From: CAZGXM01 sp964529795
GTDB taxonomy: Bacteria > Bacillota > JADQBR01
Direction of reading: 5' to 3'
Assembly (NCBI GenBank): GCA_964529795.1
Contig: CAZGXM010000043.1
Location: forward strand, 1 to 21,792
DNA: 21,792 nt
The position numbers were made by a program, and so were the translations under genes. The stretch's first letter is position 1. Every line of letters begins with the position of its first letter. A model generated the notes under the pieces. That model had not been told where the DNA came from. It searched no databases and saw only the letters and a program-made list of their open reading frames with translations. Shown one piece after another: positions 1-6,701 of the stretch.

Positions 1-2
1 TT

Positions 3-602
3 ACCAGCCACAATACCAGTATGGACAGTCTGGAGAAACTTGCACATTTTTCCGTGGCTGTTTACGAAAACACCATTATTGAGTATGTCCTGCACCAATT
101 GCTACAAATTGGAAACATATCCAAAGATAAAGTGGATAAAGTGGCAATCCCCCGCATTCCGGAACGACTGCAACTCCTGCTAAATGACAAAATAGATGCT
201 GCTGTCTTGCCTGACCCACTGGCATCCTTAGCGGAAGCCAAAGGGGCCCATCTAATACTGGACGATACCCGGGTTGACCAAAACATCAGTCAGGTGGTAC
301 TCTTGTTTAACAGCGCCACCATAGGAAAGAACGGTAAAGCGGTGATAAAGTTAATGAATGCATACAACCAGGCCGTGAAAAAGTTTAATGAGAACCCGGA
401 TAACTACCGGCAGCTTTTTATTGAAAAGGCGCGGGTCCCCAGGGACATTCAAAATAGTTACCGGGCGCCGGTCTTCTCCCCGGCCCAGGTCCCCGGCCGG
501 GATGATGTGGACAGGTTGCTGTCATGGGCCAAAGCAAAGGGCTTGATACCCGCGGAAATGACCTACGACCAGCTTGTTGACGGCAGTTTTGTAAAGGATT
601 GA
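3..602 (+). CDS. ABC transporter substrate-binding protein, NMT1/SsuA-like (5' partial)
   Basis: C-terminal about 200 residues of a periplasmic-binding-fold protein; the frame is open to the window edge, so the N-terminus and any lipoprotein signal are missing. The stretch resembles the second lobe of NMT1/SsuA/TauA-type binding proteins: a segment on ligand-dependent selection of a docking sequence (IPERLQLLLNDKIDAAVLPD), the typical DAAVLPDPLA motif, then an amphipathic C-terminal part. It would capture a small organic solute outside the membrane and hand it to the permease encoded two genes downstream. It ends with TGA at 600-602, overlapping the region that carries the ribosome binding site of the ATPase gene, so the three genes form one operon. 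Substrate (sulfonate, nitrate, thiamine precursor or an aromatic acid) cannot be told from the sequence. Confidence 0.8.
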   Translation, partial: TSHNTSMDSLEKLAHFSVAVYENTIIEYVLHQLLQIGNISKDKVDKVAIPRIPERLQLLLNDKIDAAVLPDPLASLAEAKGAHLILDDTRVDQNISQVVLLFNSATIGKNGKAVIKLMNAYNQAVKKFNENPDNYRQLFIEKARVPRDIQNSYRAPVFSPAQVPGRDDVDRLLSWAKAKGLIPAEMTYDQLVDGSFVKD

Positions 603-607
603 TAGCG

Positions 608-1363
608 GTGATAAAAGTGGAAAATGTTTCTCTGGCCTACGGAGAGCATTTAAGTCACCGGGCCTTGTCCGCTATAAATCTTAATGTAAAAAAGGGAGAA
701 TCTTGGGCGCTGATCGGTCCGTCAGGGTGCGGCAAGAGCTCCCTTTTGTTTCTTATTGCCGGCCTCCTCTTTCCCCAGAAAGGTATGGTCGAGGTTCTTG
801 GGCAGGCGGTAACCCGTCCCCGGGAGGATGTGGCTTTAATTCTTCAAGATTACGGTCTTTTCCCTTGGAAAAACGTTCGAGATAATATAGCTTTGGGCTT
901 GAAACTAAGGGGCTACGCAAAAAAATACCAGAATGAAAAGGTTAATTCATTGTTAGAGACCATGGGTTTGGCAGAGTTCGGTAGTAAATACCCCAGCCAA
1001 CTCAGCGGCGGCCAGCAGCAGCGTGTCGCCGTGGCGCGCGCACTGGCCTTGCAACCCGCATTACTGTTGATGGACGAACCGTTTTCCGCTTTGGACGCTC
1101 TTACACGGGAAAGCCTGCAGGAAATGCTATTGGATATTTGGCTGCAACAGAAAATGACCTTGGTCTTTGTTACTCATAACATTGAAGAAGCGGTTTTTTT
1201 GGGCGAATACATTGCTATTTTCAGCCCGCGACCGGGCACAATTAAAAAAATAGTTGCAAATAAAGGCATGGGTTCGAAAAATTACCGCGCAACAACTGAG
1301 TATTACCGCCGGTGCAGTGAGGTGCGAAAGATACTGGAGGATTGCAGCAATGGCTCAACATAA
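608..1363 (+). CDS. ABC transporter ATP-binding protein, SsuB/TauB-like
   Basis: Cytoplasmic ATPase subunit driving the importer. All motifs are visible: Walker A GPSGCGKSS, Q-loop (LILQDYGLFPW), signature LSGGQQQRVAVARAL, Walker B LLLMDEPFSALDAL, and the H-loop (VFVTHNIEEAVFLG). The FPWKNVRDN segment after the Q-loop is typical of the nitrate/sulfonate/taurine subfamily. Length about 251 residues is normal. I place the start at GTG 608 (protein begins MIKVENVSLAYG) because AAAGGA at 593-598 is 9 nt upstream; an upstream TTG at 599 would sit directly on that site. The 3' end overlaps the permease start by 14 nt, implying translational coupling. Confidence 0.93.
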   Translation: MIKVENVSLAYGEHLSHRALSAINLNVKKGESWALIGPSGCGKSSLLFLIAGLLFPQKGMVEVLGQAVTRPREDVALILQDYGLFPWKNVRDNIALGLKLRGYAKKYQNEKVNSLLETMGLAEFGSKYPSQLSGGQQQRVAVARALALQPALLLMDEPFSALDALTRESLQEMLLDIWLQQKMTLVFVTHNIEEAVFLGEYIAIFSPRPGTIKKIVANKGMGSKNYRATTEYYRRCSEVRKILEDCSNGST

Positions 1364-2099
1364 AATAGGTTGGTGGGAATACCTGCTTTCGTTGGCGCTG
1401 CTTTTGGGTATTTGGGGTGCGGCAGCAGCTTTGGTAGACAATTCAGTGCTGCCAGGCCCTGCGGCTGCCATAAACGCTTTTGCCCGGGGAATCAAAGGGG
1501 ACATGACCCGGCACTTTCTCATCAGCAGTTACCGTGTCGTGGCCAGTTTGCTTTTGGCGATTATCCTGGCAGTACCTTTGGGGTTATTACTGGGTCGGAA
1601 CCCGCTGCTGGACCGGATAGTGGCACCGGCGATTTATGTGATTTACCCGGTACCCAAGATTGTCTTTTTCCCGTTGATAATGATTTTAATGGGAATTGGG
1701 GACTTTTCCAAAATTTTTATCATTACTCTGATTGTCTCCTTTCAGGTATTGGTAACCACCCGGGATGCGGCCAAGGGGGTGTCGCCCGCTTCCCTCCATT
1801 CGGTACGTTCCCTTGGGGCAAAAGGATGGCAGGTTTATCGCCACGTTATTATTCCCGCTTGCCTCCCGGAATTAATAACCGCTCTGCGAATCAGTCTGGG
1901 AACGGCAATTGCCGTCCTGTTTTTGGCGGAAACCGTGGCCGGTTCCAGCGGTCTGGGGTATTATATCCTTTCTGCCATGTACCGTGCAGAATTCAGCGAA
2001 ATGTTTGCCGGTATTATGGCCATGGGCTTTTTGGGGTTATGTCTATACTTTATTCTGGAACTTTTGGAACGATGGCTGTGTGCCTGGCAGCATTTGTAA
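1350..2099 (+). CDS. ABC transporter permease, SsuC/TauC-like
   Basis: 249-residue inner-membrane permease with about six hydrophobic segments beginning near residue 12 (LLSLALLLGIWGAAAAL) and a clear EAA loop (SLGAKGWQVYRHVIIPACLPEL) that docks on the ATPase. The start is ATG 1350, preceded by CTGGAGG at 1334-1340 and lying inside the end of the ATPase gene; a longer frame extending upstream to 1254 lies wholly within the ATPase gene and is rejected. The last codons and the TAA stop fall inside the 61-nt dispersed repeat at 2080-2140, so the C-terminal few residues may have been supplied by the repeat. Function: translocation pore of a nitrate/sulfonate-class importer; substrate unknown. Confidence 0.92.
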   Translation: MAQHKIGWWEYLLSLALLLGIWGAAAALVDNSVLPGPAAAINAFARGIKGDMTRHFLISSYRVVASLLLAIILAVPLGLLLGRNPLLDRIVAPAIYVIYPVPKIVFFPLIMILMGIGDFSKIFIITLIVSFQVLVTTRDAAKGVSPASLHSVRSLGAKGWQVYRHVIIPACLPELITALRISLGTAIAVLFLAETVAGSSGLGYYILSAMYRAEFSEMFAGIMAMGFLGLCLYFILELLERWLCAWQHL

Positions 2100-2140
2100 C
2101 GGGGGCCGTTGATGTCCCCGTATATTTTTTTACGCAAACT
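2080..2140 (+). repeat. 61-nt dispersed repeat, copy 1
   Basis: Aligns without gaps to 19256-19316 with 52 of 61 identical bases by my hand alignment. The conserved core is TTGTAACGGGGG, GTTGATG, a CCC tract, seven T and GCAAACT. In both copies the G tract can pair with the C tract ahead of the T run, so the shared structure is a terminator-like hairpin. When read in the one frame open in both copies, most differences fall at second codon positions, which argues against conserved coding. Confidence 0.7.
2099..2131 (+). terminator. Intrinsic terminator of the ABC operon
   Basis: ACGGGG (2099-2104) pairs with CCCCGT (2116-2121) across an 11-nt loop, followed by ATAT and a run of seven T (2125-2131). 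It begins on the stop codon of the permease and is embedded in repeat copy 1. Confidence 0.75.
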
Positions 2141-2225
2141 ATTCACAGTTGAGGTTGGGGGTAATTTGGGGTGATTTATATTATAATTTTATAAAGGGTC
2201 GTGTACCACCAGGGAGGAGAATAAC

Positions 2226-2324
2226 ATGTCCGGTGAGAAATTAACAGTAGCGAAGCTTTTTGTCATTTTCGCTGGCGCCGCCCGCACCGCACTGCCGGTA
2301 ATTGCAGCCTGTAGTGTAATGTAA
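2226..2324 (+). pseudogene. Truncated membrane-protein ORF (32 aa), possibly a YkvI-like N-terminus
   Basis: Strong ribosome binding site GGGAGGAG just before ATG 2226. The translation starts MSGEKLTVAKLFVIFAGA, which looks like the first transmembrane helix of a larger membrane protein, then changes character (ARTALPVIAACSVM) and stops. The opening resembles, from memory, the N-terminus of YkvI-type membrane proteins, but this needs a search. I read it as the stump left when the rest of a gene was deleted; a genuine 32-residue membrane peptide is the alternative. It lies between the ABC terminator and the catabolic cluster. Confidence 0.4.
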
Positions 2325-2334
2325 ATTTGTCCTT

Positions 2335-2370
2335 TATAATGGACAGTACCGTACATTACTGTCTGTTATA
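2335..2370. promoter_or_regulatory. Long dyad, candidate operator or hairpin upstream of the catabolic cluster
   Basis: TATAA-TG-GACAGT (2335-2347), a 10-nt spacer, then ACTGTC-TG-TTATA (2358-2370): 5 bp plus 6 bp of perfect inverted symmetry with matching TG interruptions. There is no T run, so it is not a standard terminator. It could be a binding site for a dimeric repressor controlling the acyl-CoA genes that start 325 nt downstream. Confidence 0.45.
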
Positions 2371-2591
2371 GAGGACATAAAAAGGAACTGGCACTGCTTC
2401 GACCGGGTTACAATTTCGTCGTGATATTAAACACCCGGCATGAGAAAAAAATATGGCACCTGATACCCGGTAAACGCTATACGCTGCCTGGTGCCGGCGA
2501 ATACCGGCTTAAAAATTTTGGTATGGTATTTGCTTGTATAATTACTTGTGTAATTAAAATTGAGTTACCGCAAGGAGCGGCCATCGAGTAA
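2340..2591 (+). other. Open frame without a start codon, possible gene remnant
   Basis: The frame is open for 83 codons before TAA at 2589 and reads like protein (for example KKELALLRPGYNFVVILNT), but it has no ATG, and its only GTG is well inside with no ribosome binding site. Its 5' end overlaps the dyad. I cannot name a family. It may be the 3' part of a deleted gene, or chance. Confidence 0.2.
2533..2556 (+). repeat. Tandem 12-mer containing a -10-like TATAAT
   Basis: CTTGTATAATTA (2533-2544) is followed immediately by CTTGTGTAATTA (2545-2556), one mismatch. The first unit holds TATAAT (2537-2542). No good -35 box lies at the usual distance. It sits about 140 nt before the first gene of the acyl-CoA cluster and could be part of its promoter. 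Confidence 0.4.
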
Positions 2592-2695
2592 TAAGGTAAC
2601 GATCAGGTAATGTAAAAATTTTATGAGATTACAAAATATTATGTCAACTATTTTTCGCATTACAAAAAGTTACGCTTAAAGAAAGGAGAATTTAA

Positions 2696-4258
2696 ATGGT
2701 TGGTATAACTGCATACGGTGCCTACATTCCGTGGAACAGGTTAAACCGGAAGGCAGTATTTGGGGCAATGGGATGGTTCAACCCGGCTACCGCAGCTTAC
2801 GCAAAAGGAGAAAAGGCTGTGGCCGGCTACGACGAGGACAGTTTGACCATGGCCGTTGCCGCGGGTATGGACTGTCTTAACGGTGCCAGGGGAAAAGAGT
2901 TAACAAAAGGTGCGGCCGGGGACCTTTCCTGCGGGGAAACAGAAAGTACCGGGGCGATTGCAAAAGGAGTGAATGGCCTGTATTTGGCTTCCACCACCTT
3001 GCCGTACCAGGAAAGGCAGAACGCGGGAATTGCCGCCGCTGCCGTGGGCCTGCCGGACGAAGTGCGAGCCGCCGATTTTACAGGTTCATTAAAGGCGGGC
3101 ACTTCGGCCATGCTGGCCGCCTGCGAGGCGGTGCAGGGAGGTGACATGTCCGGCATACTGGTCTGTGCTGCCGACTGCCGCCCGGGCAAGGCGGGCGGAA
3201 TGCAGGAGCAAGTTTTCGGCGACGGGGCGGTTGCTTTTCTGCTTGGGAAAGATGATGTAATTGCCGAACTGGAAGGTTCTTATTCGCTGACCCGCGATTT
3301 TGTGGACCACCGCAGGGCACGGGAAGATAAGTATGACCGGGCATGGGAGGACAGGTGGATCCGCGACGAGGGCTACGCCAAAGTGCTCCCGGAAGTTATT
3401 GCCGGTTTATTGAAGAAATATAACCTGGAAATAAGGGACTTTGCCAAAATCATCTACCCCTGTCATTACGACAAGGTGCACGCCGTCATAGGCAGGAAAT
3501 TGGGTGCGGAACCCGGGCAAATTCAGGACAATATGATTGCCACCGTGGGCGATACCGGTGCCGCCCATCCCATGCTGATGCTGGCGGCTGCTCTTGAGGA
3601 GGCGCAGACGGGGGACCGATTGCTGGTGGCCGGTTACGGCAACGGCGCCGATGCTCTGGTTTTCCGGGTGACGGGGGAGATTGAAAAGTTTAGGAAGGGA
3701 AAAAATAGCCCGGGGACGGGCGATTACCTGGGCGTAAAGGGTTACCTGGCGCGCAGGCGCGAGTTGACCAGTTATGAAAAATTCGCGGCCTTTCACAATA
3801 TGATTCCCGTAGAGACGGGTATTCGCGGCGAAGATGTCCCCTCAACCGCTTTTTCGGTGCTCTGGCGGGACAGAAAAACGGTGCTGGGCCTGGAAGGTTC
3901 ACGTTGCAAGCGGTGCGGCACGCCCCAGTATCCTCCCCAGCGGGTATGTGTAAATCCTGATTGCGGAGCGACGGATGAGATGGAGGCGTACAGTTTTGCC
4001 GGTAGAAAGGGTTATATTTTCACCTATACCGCGGACAACCTGGCCTACAGTTCCGAACCGCCGGCAGTGTACGGCATTGTTGAATTCGAGGGCGGGGGCA
4101 GGTTTTGGTTTGACTTTGCCGACTGCGAAGTGCGGAAAATAAAAGTAGGTATGCCGGTGGTAATGAGTTTTCGCAGGAAGTACCTTGACAAGGCACGCGG
4201 AGTGCACGGCTATTTCTGGAAGGCGGTGCCGGTAATTGATATGAGGGGGGAGAGATAA
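2696..4258 (+). CDS. HMG-CoA synthase-like protein fused to a DUF35 zinc-ribbon/OB-fold domain
   Basis: 520 residues. Residues 1 to about 330 have the thiolase/HMG-CoA-synthase fold; about 375-515 form a DUF35 domain with a Cys4 zinc ribbon (C404, C407, C418, C423) followed by an OB-fold (IFTYTADNLAY onward). At the position where HMG-CoA synthases carry the nucleophilic Cys (ADFxxxCKAGT) this protein reads ADFTGSLKAGT, so Leu132 replaces it; the catalytic Glu site (SESHPY in the archaeal enzyme) reads STTLPY. His257 appears kept. It is therefore probably not a classical HMG-CoA synthase; a scaffold or substrate-channel partner of the adjacent thiolase is the likelier role, as in archaeal thiolase/HMGCS/DUF35 complexes or the DUF35 subunit of BbsAB. 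Start ATG 2696 follows AAAGGAG (2682-2688). The thiolase begins on the next base after its stop. Confidence 0.85.
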   Translation: MVGITAYGAYIPWNRLNRKAVFGAMGWFNPATAAYAKGEKAVAGYDEDSLTMAVAAGMDCLNGARGKELTKGAAGDLSCGETESTGAIAKGVNGLYLASTTLPYQERQNAGIAAAAVGLPDEVRAADFTGSLKAGTSAMLAACEAVQGGDMSGILVCAADCRPGKAGGMQEQVFGDGAVAFLLGKDDVIAELEGSYSLTRDFVDHRRAREDKYDRAWEDRWIRDEGYAKVLPEVIAGLLKKYNLEIRDFAKIIYPCHYDKVHAVIGRKLGAEPGQIQDNMIATVGDTGAAHPMLMLAAALEEAQTGDRLLVAGYGNGADALVFRVTGEIEKFRKGKNSPGTGDYLGVKGYLARRRELTSYEKFAAFHNMIPVETGIRGEDVPSTAFSVLWRDRKTVLGLEGSRCKRCGTPQYPPQRVCVNPDCGATDEMEAYSFAGRKGYIFTYTADNLAYSSEPPAVYGIVEFEGGGRFWFDFADCEVRKIKVGMPVVMSFRRKYLDKARGVHGYFWKAVPVIDMRGER

Positions 4259-5455
4259 ATGGCGGCAGGGATAAAGGATAAAGTTGCCATTATTGGCATG
4301 GGCTGTACCAAATTTGGTGAACTGTGGGACAAAAGCGCCGAGGACCTAATAGTGGAGACCTTCGCTGAGGCGTTGGAAGACGCCGGGGTGGAAAAAAAGG
4401 ACATCGAGGCGGCCTGGCTGGGCACCTGTTTTGACGAAGTCAATGTGGGGAAAAGTGCCATACCCCTGGCCAGCACTTTGAAGCTGCCGTTTATACCGGT
4501 GACCAGGGTAGAAAACTTCTGTGCCACCGGCACGGAGGCTTTCCGGGGGGCCTGTTACGCCGTGGCCTCGGGGGCCTACGACATGGTACTGGCGCTGGGT
4601 GTAGAGAAACTCAAGGATACCGGGTATGGTGGGTTGCCGGAGTTCGGTTCGGTGATGGGGACGAAGAACCGGCTGATTTTTCCCAACATAACGGCGCCCG
4701 GAGCTTTTGCCATGATGGCCAACGGGTATTTCAACCGGTACGGCCTGGACCCGGAGGAAGGCAGAAAAACGTTAGCCAGGATATCGGTAAAGAGTCACCG
4801 CAACGGTGTCTTAAATCCCAAGGCGCACCTGCGCAGAGAGATAACAGTGGAACAGGCGCTGAAAGCGCCCATGGTTGCCTGGCCGCTGGGGCTTTTCGAC
4901 TGCTGTGGGGTTAGCGATGGTGCCGCGGCAGCGATTGTCACCCGCCCGGATATTGCGAAAAAATTACGCCCGGACCCCGTTTACGTAAAGGCGTTGCAGA
5001 TTGCCGTCAGCCCGGAAGAGGAGCTTTTGTTCAATAAGTGGGACGGTGCCCACGTGGAGACTACCTGCCGCGCGGCCGCCAAAGCCTACCGGGAAGCGGG
5101 TATCAAGAAGCCGCGGCAGGAAATCAGCGTCATGGAGGTGCACGACTGTTTCTCTATCACCGAACTGGTGACTTATGAAGATTTGCAGATTTCCCCGCGG
5201 GGCAGGGCAAAAGAGGATGTGGAGGCCGGGTTTTACGACCTGGACGGCGAGATACCCTGCCAGCCCGACGGTGGCTTGAAATGTTTCGGTCATCCTATCG
5301 GCGCATCAGGGTTGCGTATGCTCTACGAGGTATACAAACAGCTGCAGGGAAAGGCCGGGCCGCGACAGATAAGGAATCCCGGGTTGGGGCTTACCCACAA
5401 CCTCGGCGGTTTCCCCGCTTTCAGCATAGCCAGCGTGGCTATCCTGGGTAATTAG
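4259..5455 (+). CDS. SCP2-type thiolase / acetyl-CoA acyltransferase
   Basis: 398 residues, full length for the SCP-x/BbsB thiolase class. Catalytic residues are present: nucleophile Cys88 in ENFCATGTEAFRG, His295 in EVHDCFSITE, and His345 in GHPIGASG, with the closing NLGG loop at 381-384. It should cleave a 3-oxoacyl-CoA with CoA. ATG 4259 abuts the stop of the HMGCS-like gene and has GGGGGAGAG just upstream, so the two proteins are made in tight coupling and probably form a complex in which the DUF35 domain serves the thiolase. The HDCF motif separates this class from FadA/PhaA thiolases and is shared with Ltp-type steroid aldolases, so retro-aldol cleavage is an alternative. Confidence 0.92.
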   Translation: MAAGIKDKVAIIGMGCTKFGELWDKSAEDLIVETFAEALEDAGVEKKDIEAAWLGTCFDEVNVGKSAIPLASTLKLPFIPVTRVENFCATGTEAFRGACYAVASGAYDMVLALGVEKLKDTGYGGLPEFGSVMGTKNRLIFPNITAPGAFAMMANGYFNRYGLDPEEGRKTLARISVKSHRNGVLNPKAHLRREITVEQALKAPMVAWPLGLFDCCGVSDGAAAAIVTRPDIAKKLRPDPVYVKALQIAVSPEEELLFNKWDGAHVETTCRAAAKAYREAGIKKPRQEISVMEVHDCFSITELVTYEDLQISPRGRAKEDVEAGFYDLDGEIPCQPDGGLKCFGHPIGASGLRMLYEVYKQLQGKAGPRQIRNPGLGLTHNLGGFPAFSIASVAILGN

Positions 5456-5585
5456 AGCCATACCGGATGTTGTCTTAGGACAACCTTGGGGCCTTAATTC
5501 AAAGAGCGAGCAGGCCCGGTGCCCGTCAAGCGGCAGCTGCGACGCTGCCGGCAAATCTATTTTCAGGACAGGGAGTTGATGAGTT

Positions 5586-6038
5586 GTGGGCAATGTGCTG
5601 GACAAGGGAGGATTTGAATTTCCCGAGTACACTTTTACGGTGGAACGGGGAAAAATCAAGGAGTTCGTGCAGGCCATCGGGGACGACAATCCGCTGTATA
5701 CCGACCGGGAATATGCTGCCGGTCAGGGCTACCGGGATATTATCGCCCCGCCCACCTTCGGCGTGTGCGTCGACATGTGGGGCGGCCCCGGTTTTGATGA
5801 GCTCTGTGCCAAACTGGAAGTAAATCCGGTGATGGTGCTGCACGGCGAGCAGGAATTCGAGTATTTTGGCGAGATAAACTCCGGTGACGAGCTTACTGCC
5901 AGCCCCAGGGTGGTCAAAGTTGCTCAAAAAAAGGGGAAATCCGGTGGCATGAATTTTGTTACCCTGGAGACTACCTACCGCAACCAGCGCGGGGAGCAAG
6001 TGCTCGTATCCAGGATGCTGCTGGTGGAGAGAGTGTGA
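5586..6038 (+). CDS. MaoC-like hot-dog protein, N-terminal/FAS1-type dehydratase subunit
   Basis: 150 residues starting at GTG 5586. A hot-dog fold is indicated by the AIGDDNPLYTD segment and the following IIAPPTFG turn, both typical of MaoC dehydratase N domains (FAS1-like). The usual hydratase His is Tyr here (Tyr38 in GDDNPLY), so this subunit is probably the non-catalytic, substrate-binding half of a heteromeric hydratase, paired with the MaoC protein encoded 110 nt downstream, in the manner of mycobacterial HadA/HadB or ChsH1/ChsH2. The 130-nt spacer before it holds two short hairpins (GTTGTC/GACAAC near 5470 and CGGCAGC/GCTGCCG near 5535) without T runs. Confidence 0.85.
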   Translation: MGNVLDKGGFEFPEYTFTVERGKIKEFVQAIGDDNPLYTDREYAAGQGYRDIIAPPTFGVCVDMWGGPGFDELCAKLEVNPVMVLHGEQEFEYFGEINSGDELTASPRVVKVAQKKGKSGGMNFVTLETTYRNQRGEQVLVSRMLLVERV

Positions 6039-6148
6039 CTGGTTTAATGGAAGTTGCAATAATTGTATTTGCTGGCGGAAGTGTAATAATTTATAGTTGA
6101 CGCCTTGATGCTGGAAAACCTGGTAAAGAAGAGGAGGGGATTGTAGAA

Positions 6149-6571
6149 GTGGCTGGTTACTTGAATTTTGAAGAACTTGACATAGGTGATGAGCTTCCCG
6201 CGTTGGCAAAGGAACCTATCACTGCGGTGCAGCTGGTGAAGTATGCCGGTGCCTCGGGAGACTTCAACCCGCTGCACACGGTGGACGCGGTGGGGAAAAA
6301 GGCCGGTTTCGGCGGTGTCATAGCACACGGCATGTTGGTCATGGGTTTTGCAGCCCAGGCAGTGGCCGGCTGGGTACCCAACCGTTGTTTAAAAAAGATG
6401 AAATCCCGTTTTGTTGCCGTTACCAAACCGGGTGACGCCATTACCGTCACCGGCAAGGTGACAAACAAAAAGGAAAAGAACGGGGAAAAGATTGTTGTGT
6501 GCAGTTTTCAGGCTGCCGATCAGCAGGGTGAAGTGAAACTTAAAGGACAGTTTGAAGCCGCGCTGGAATAG
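6149..6571 (+). CDS. MaoC-family enoyl-CoA hydratase, catalytic subunit
   Basis: 140 residues. It carries the R-hydratase signature: Asp38 and His43 in GASGDFNPLHTVD, followed by FGGVIAHGMLVMGF, the conserved loop that completes the active site. It should add water across the trans-2-enoyl-CoA made by the acyl-CoA dehydrogenase, giving a 3-hydroxyacyl-CoA for the SDR enzyme. GTG 6149 is chosen because GAGGAGGGGA at 6131-6140 is a near-perfect ribosome binding site at the right distance. Together with the preceding Tyr-for-His MaoC protein it probably forms one heteromeric hydratase. Such enzymes often give R-stereochemistry, unlike crotonase-type hydratases, which are absent from the window. 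Confidence 0.92.
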   Translation: MAGYLNFEELDIGDELPALAKEPITAVQLVKYAGASGDFNPLHTVDAVGKKAGFGGVIAHGMLVMGFAAQAVAGWVPNRCLKKMKSRFVAVTKPGDAITVTGKVTNKKEKNGEKIVVCSFQAADQQGEVKLKGQFEAALE

Positions 6572-6655
6572 CGCTAAATTGGTGCGAAGAATTGGCGTTA
6601 AAGACATGTTTCAAAGTTACATTGGGCTGACGTAAGTTAATTGAAAAGGAGGCGA

Positions 6656-6694
6656 ATGTCCCCGTTGGGCAATTTCCCTACAAAACGGGGGTAG
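6656..6694 (+). other. 12-codon leader ORF with a strong ribosome binding site
   Basis: AAAAGGAGG (6644-6652) precedes ATG 6656; the frame reads MSPLGNFPTKRG and stops at 6692-6694, 7 nt before the SDR start. The ORF coincides with a nested hairpin (6660-6690). This is the best ribosome binding site in the intergenic region and belongs to the small ORF, not to the SDR. It may be a leader peptide coupling or gating SDR translation. Confidence 0.45.
6660..6690 (+). promoter_or_regulatory. Nested hairpin overlapping the SDR ribosome binding site
   Basis: CCCCGTT (6660-6666) pairs with AACGGGG (6684-6690); inside, GGG (6667-6669) can pair with CCC (6676-6678). The 3' arm contains most of the G tract (6687-6691) that is the only plausible ribosome binding site for the SDR start at 6702, so folding would hide it. 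Confidence 0.45.
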
Positions 6695-6701
6695 TGAAAT
6701 T

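Noticed and set aside
1254..1349. Longer N-terminus for the permease
   Set aside because: Wholly inside the ATPase gene with no ribosome binding site; ATG 1350 has CTGGAGG.
2182..2187. TATAAT before the 32-codon ORF as a promoter
   Set aside because: No -35 at a proper distance and AT-rich surroundings make chance likely.
5306..6328. Long minus-strand frames opposite thiolase and MaoC genes
   Set aside because: Shadow frames of GC-rich coding sequence, without ribosome binding sites or family motifs.
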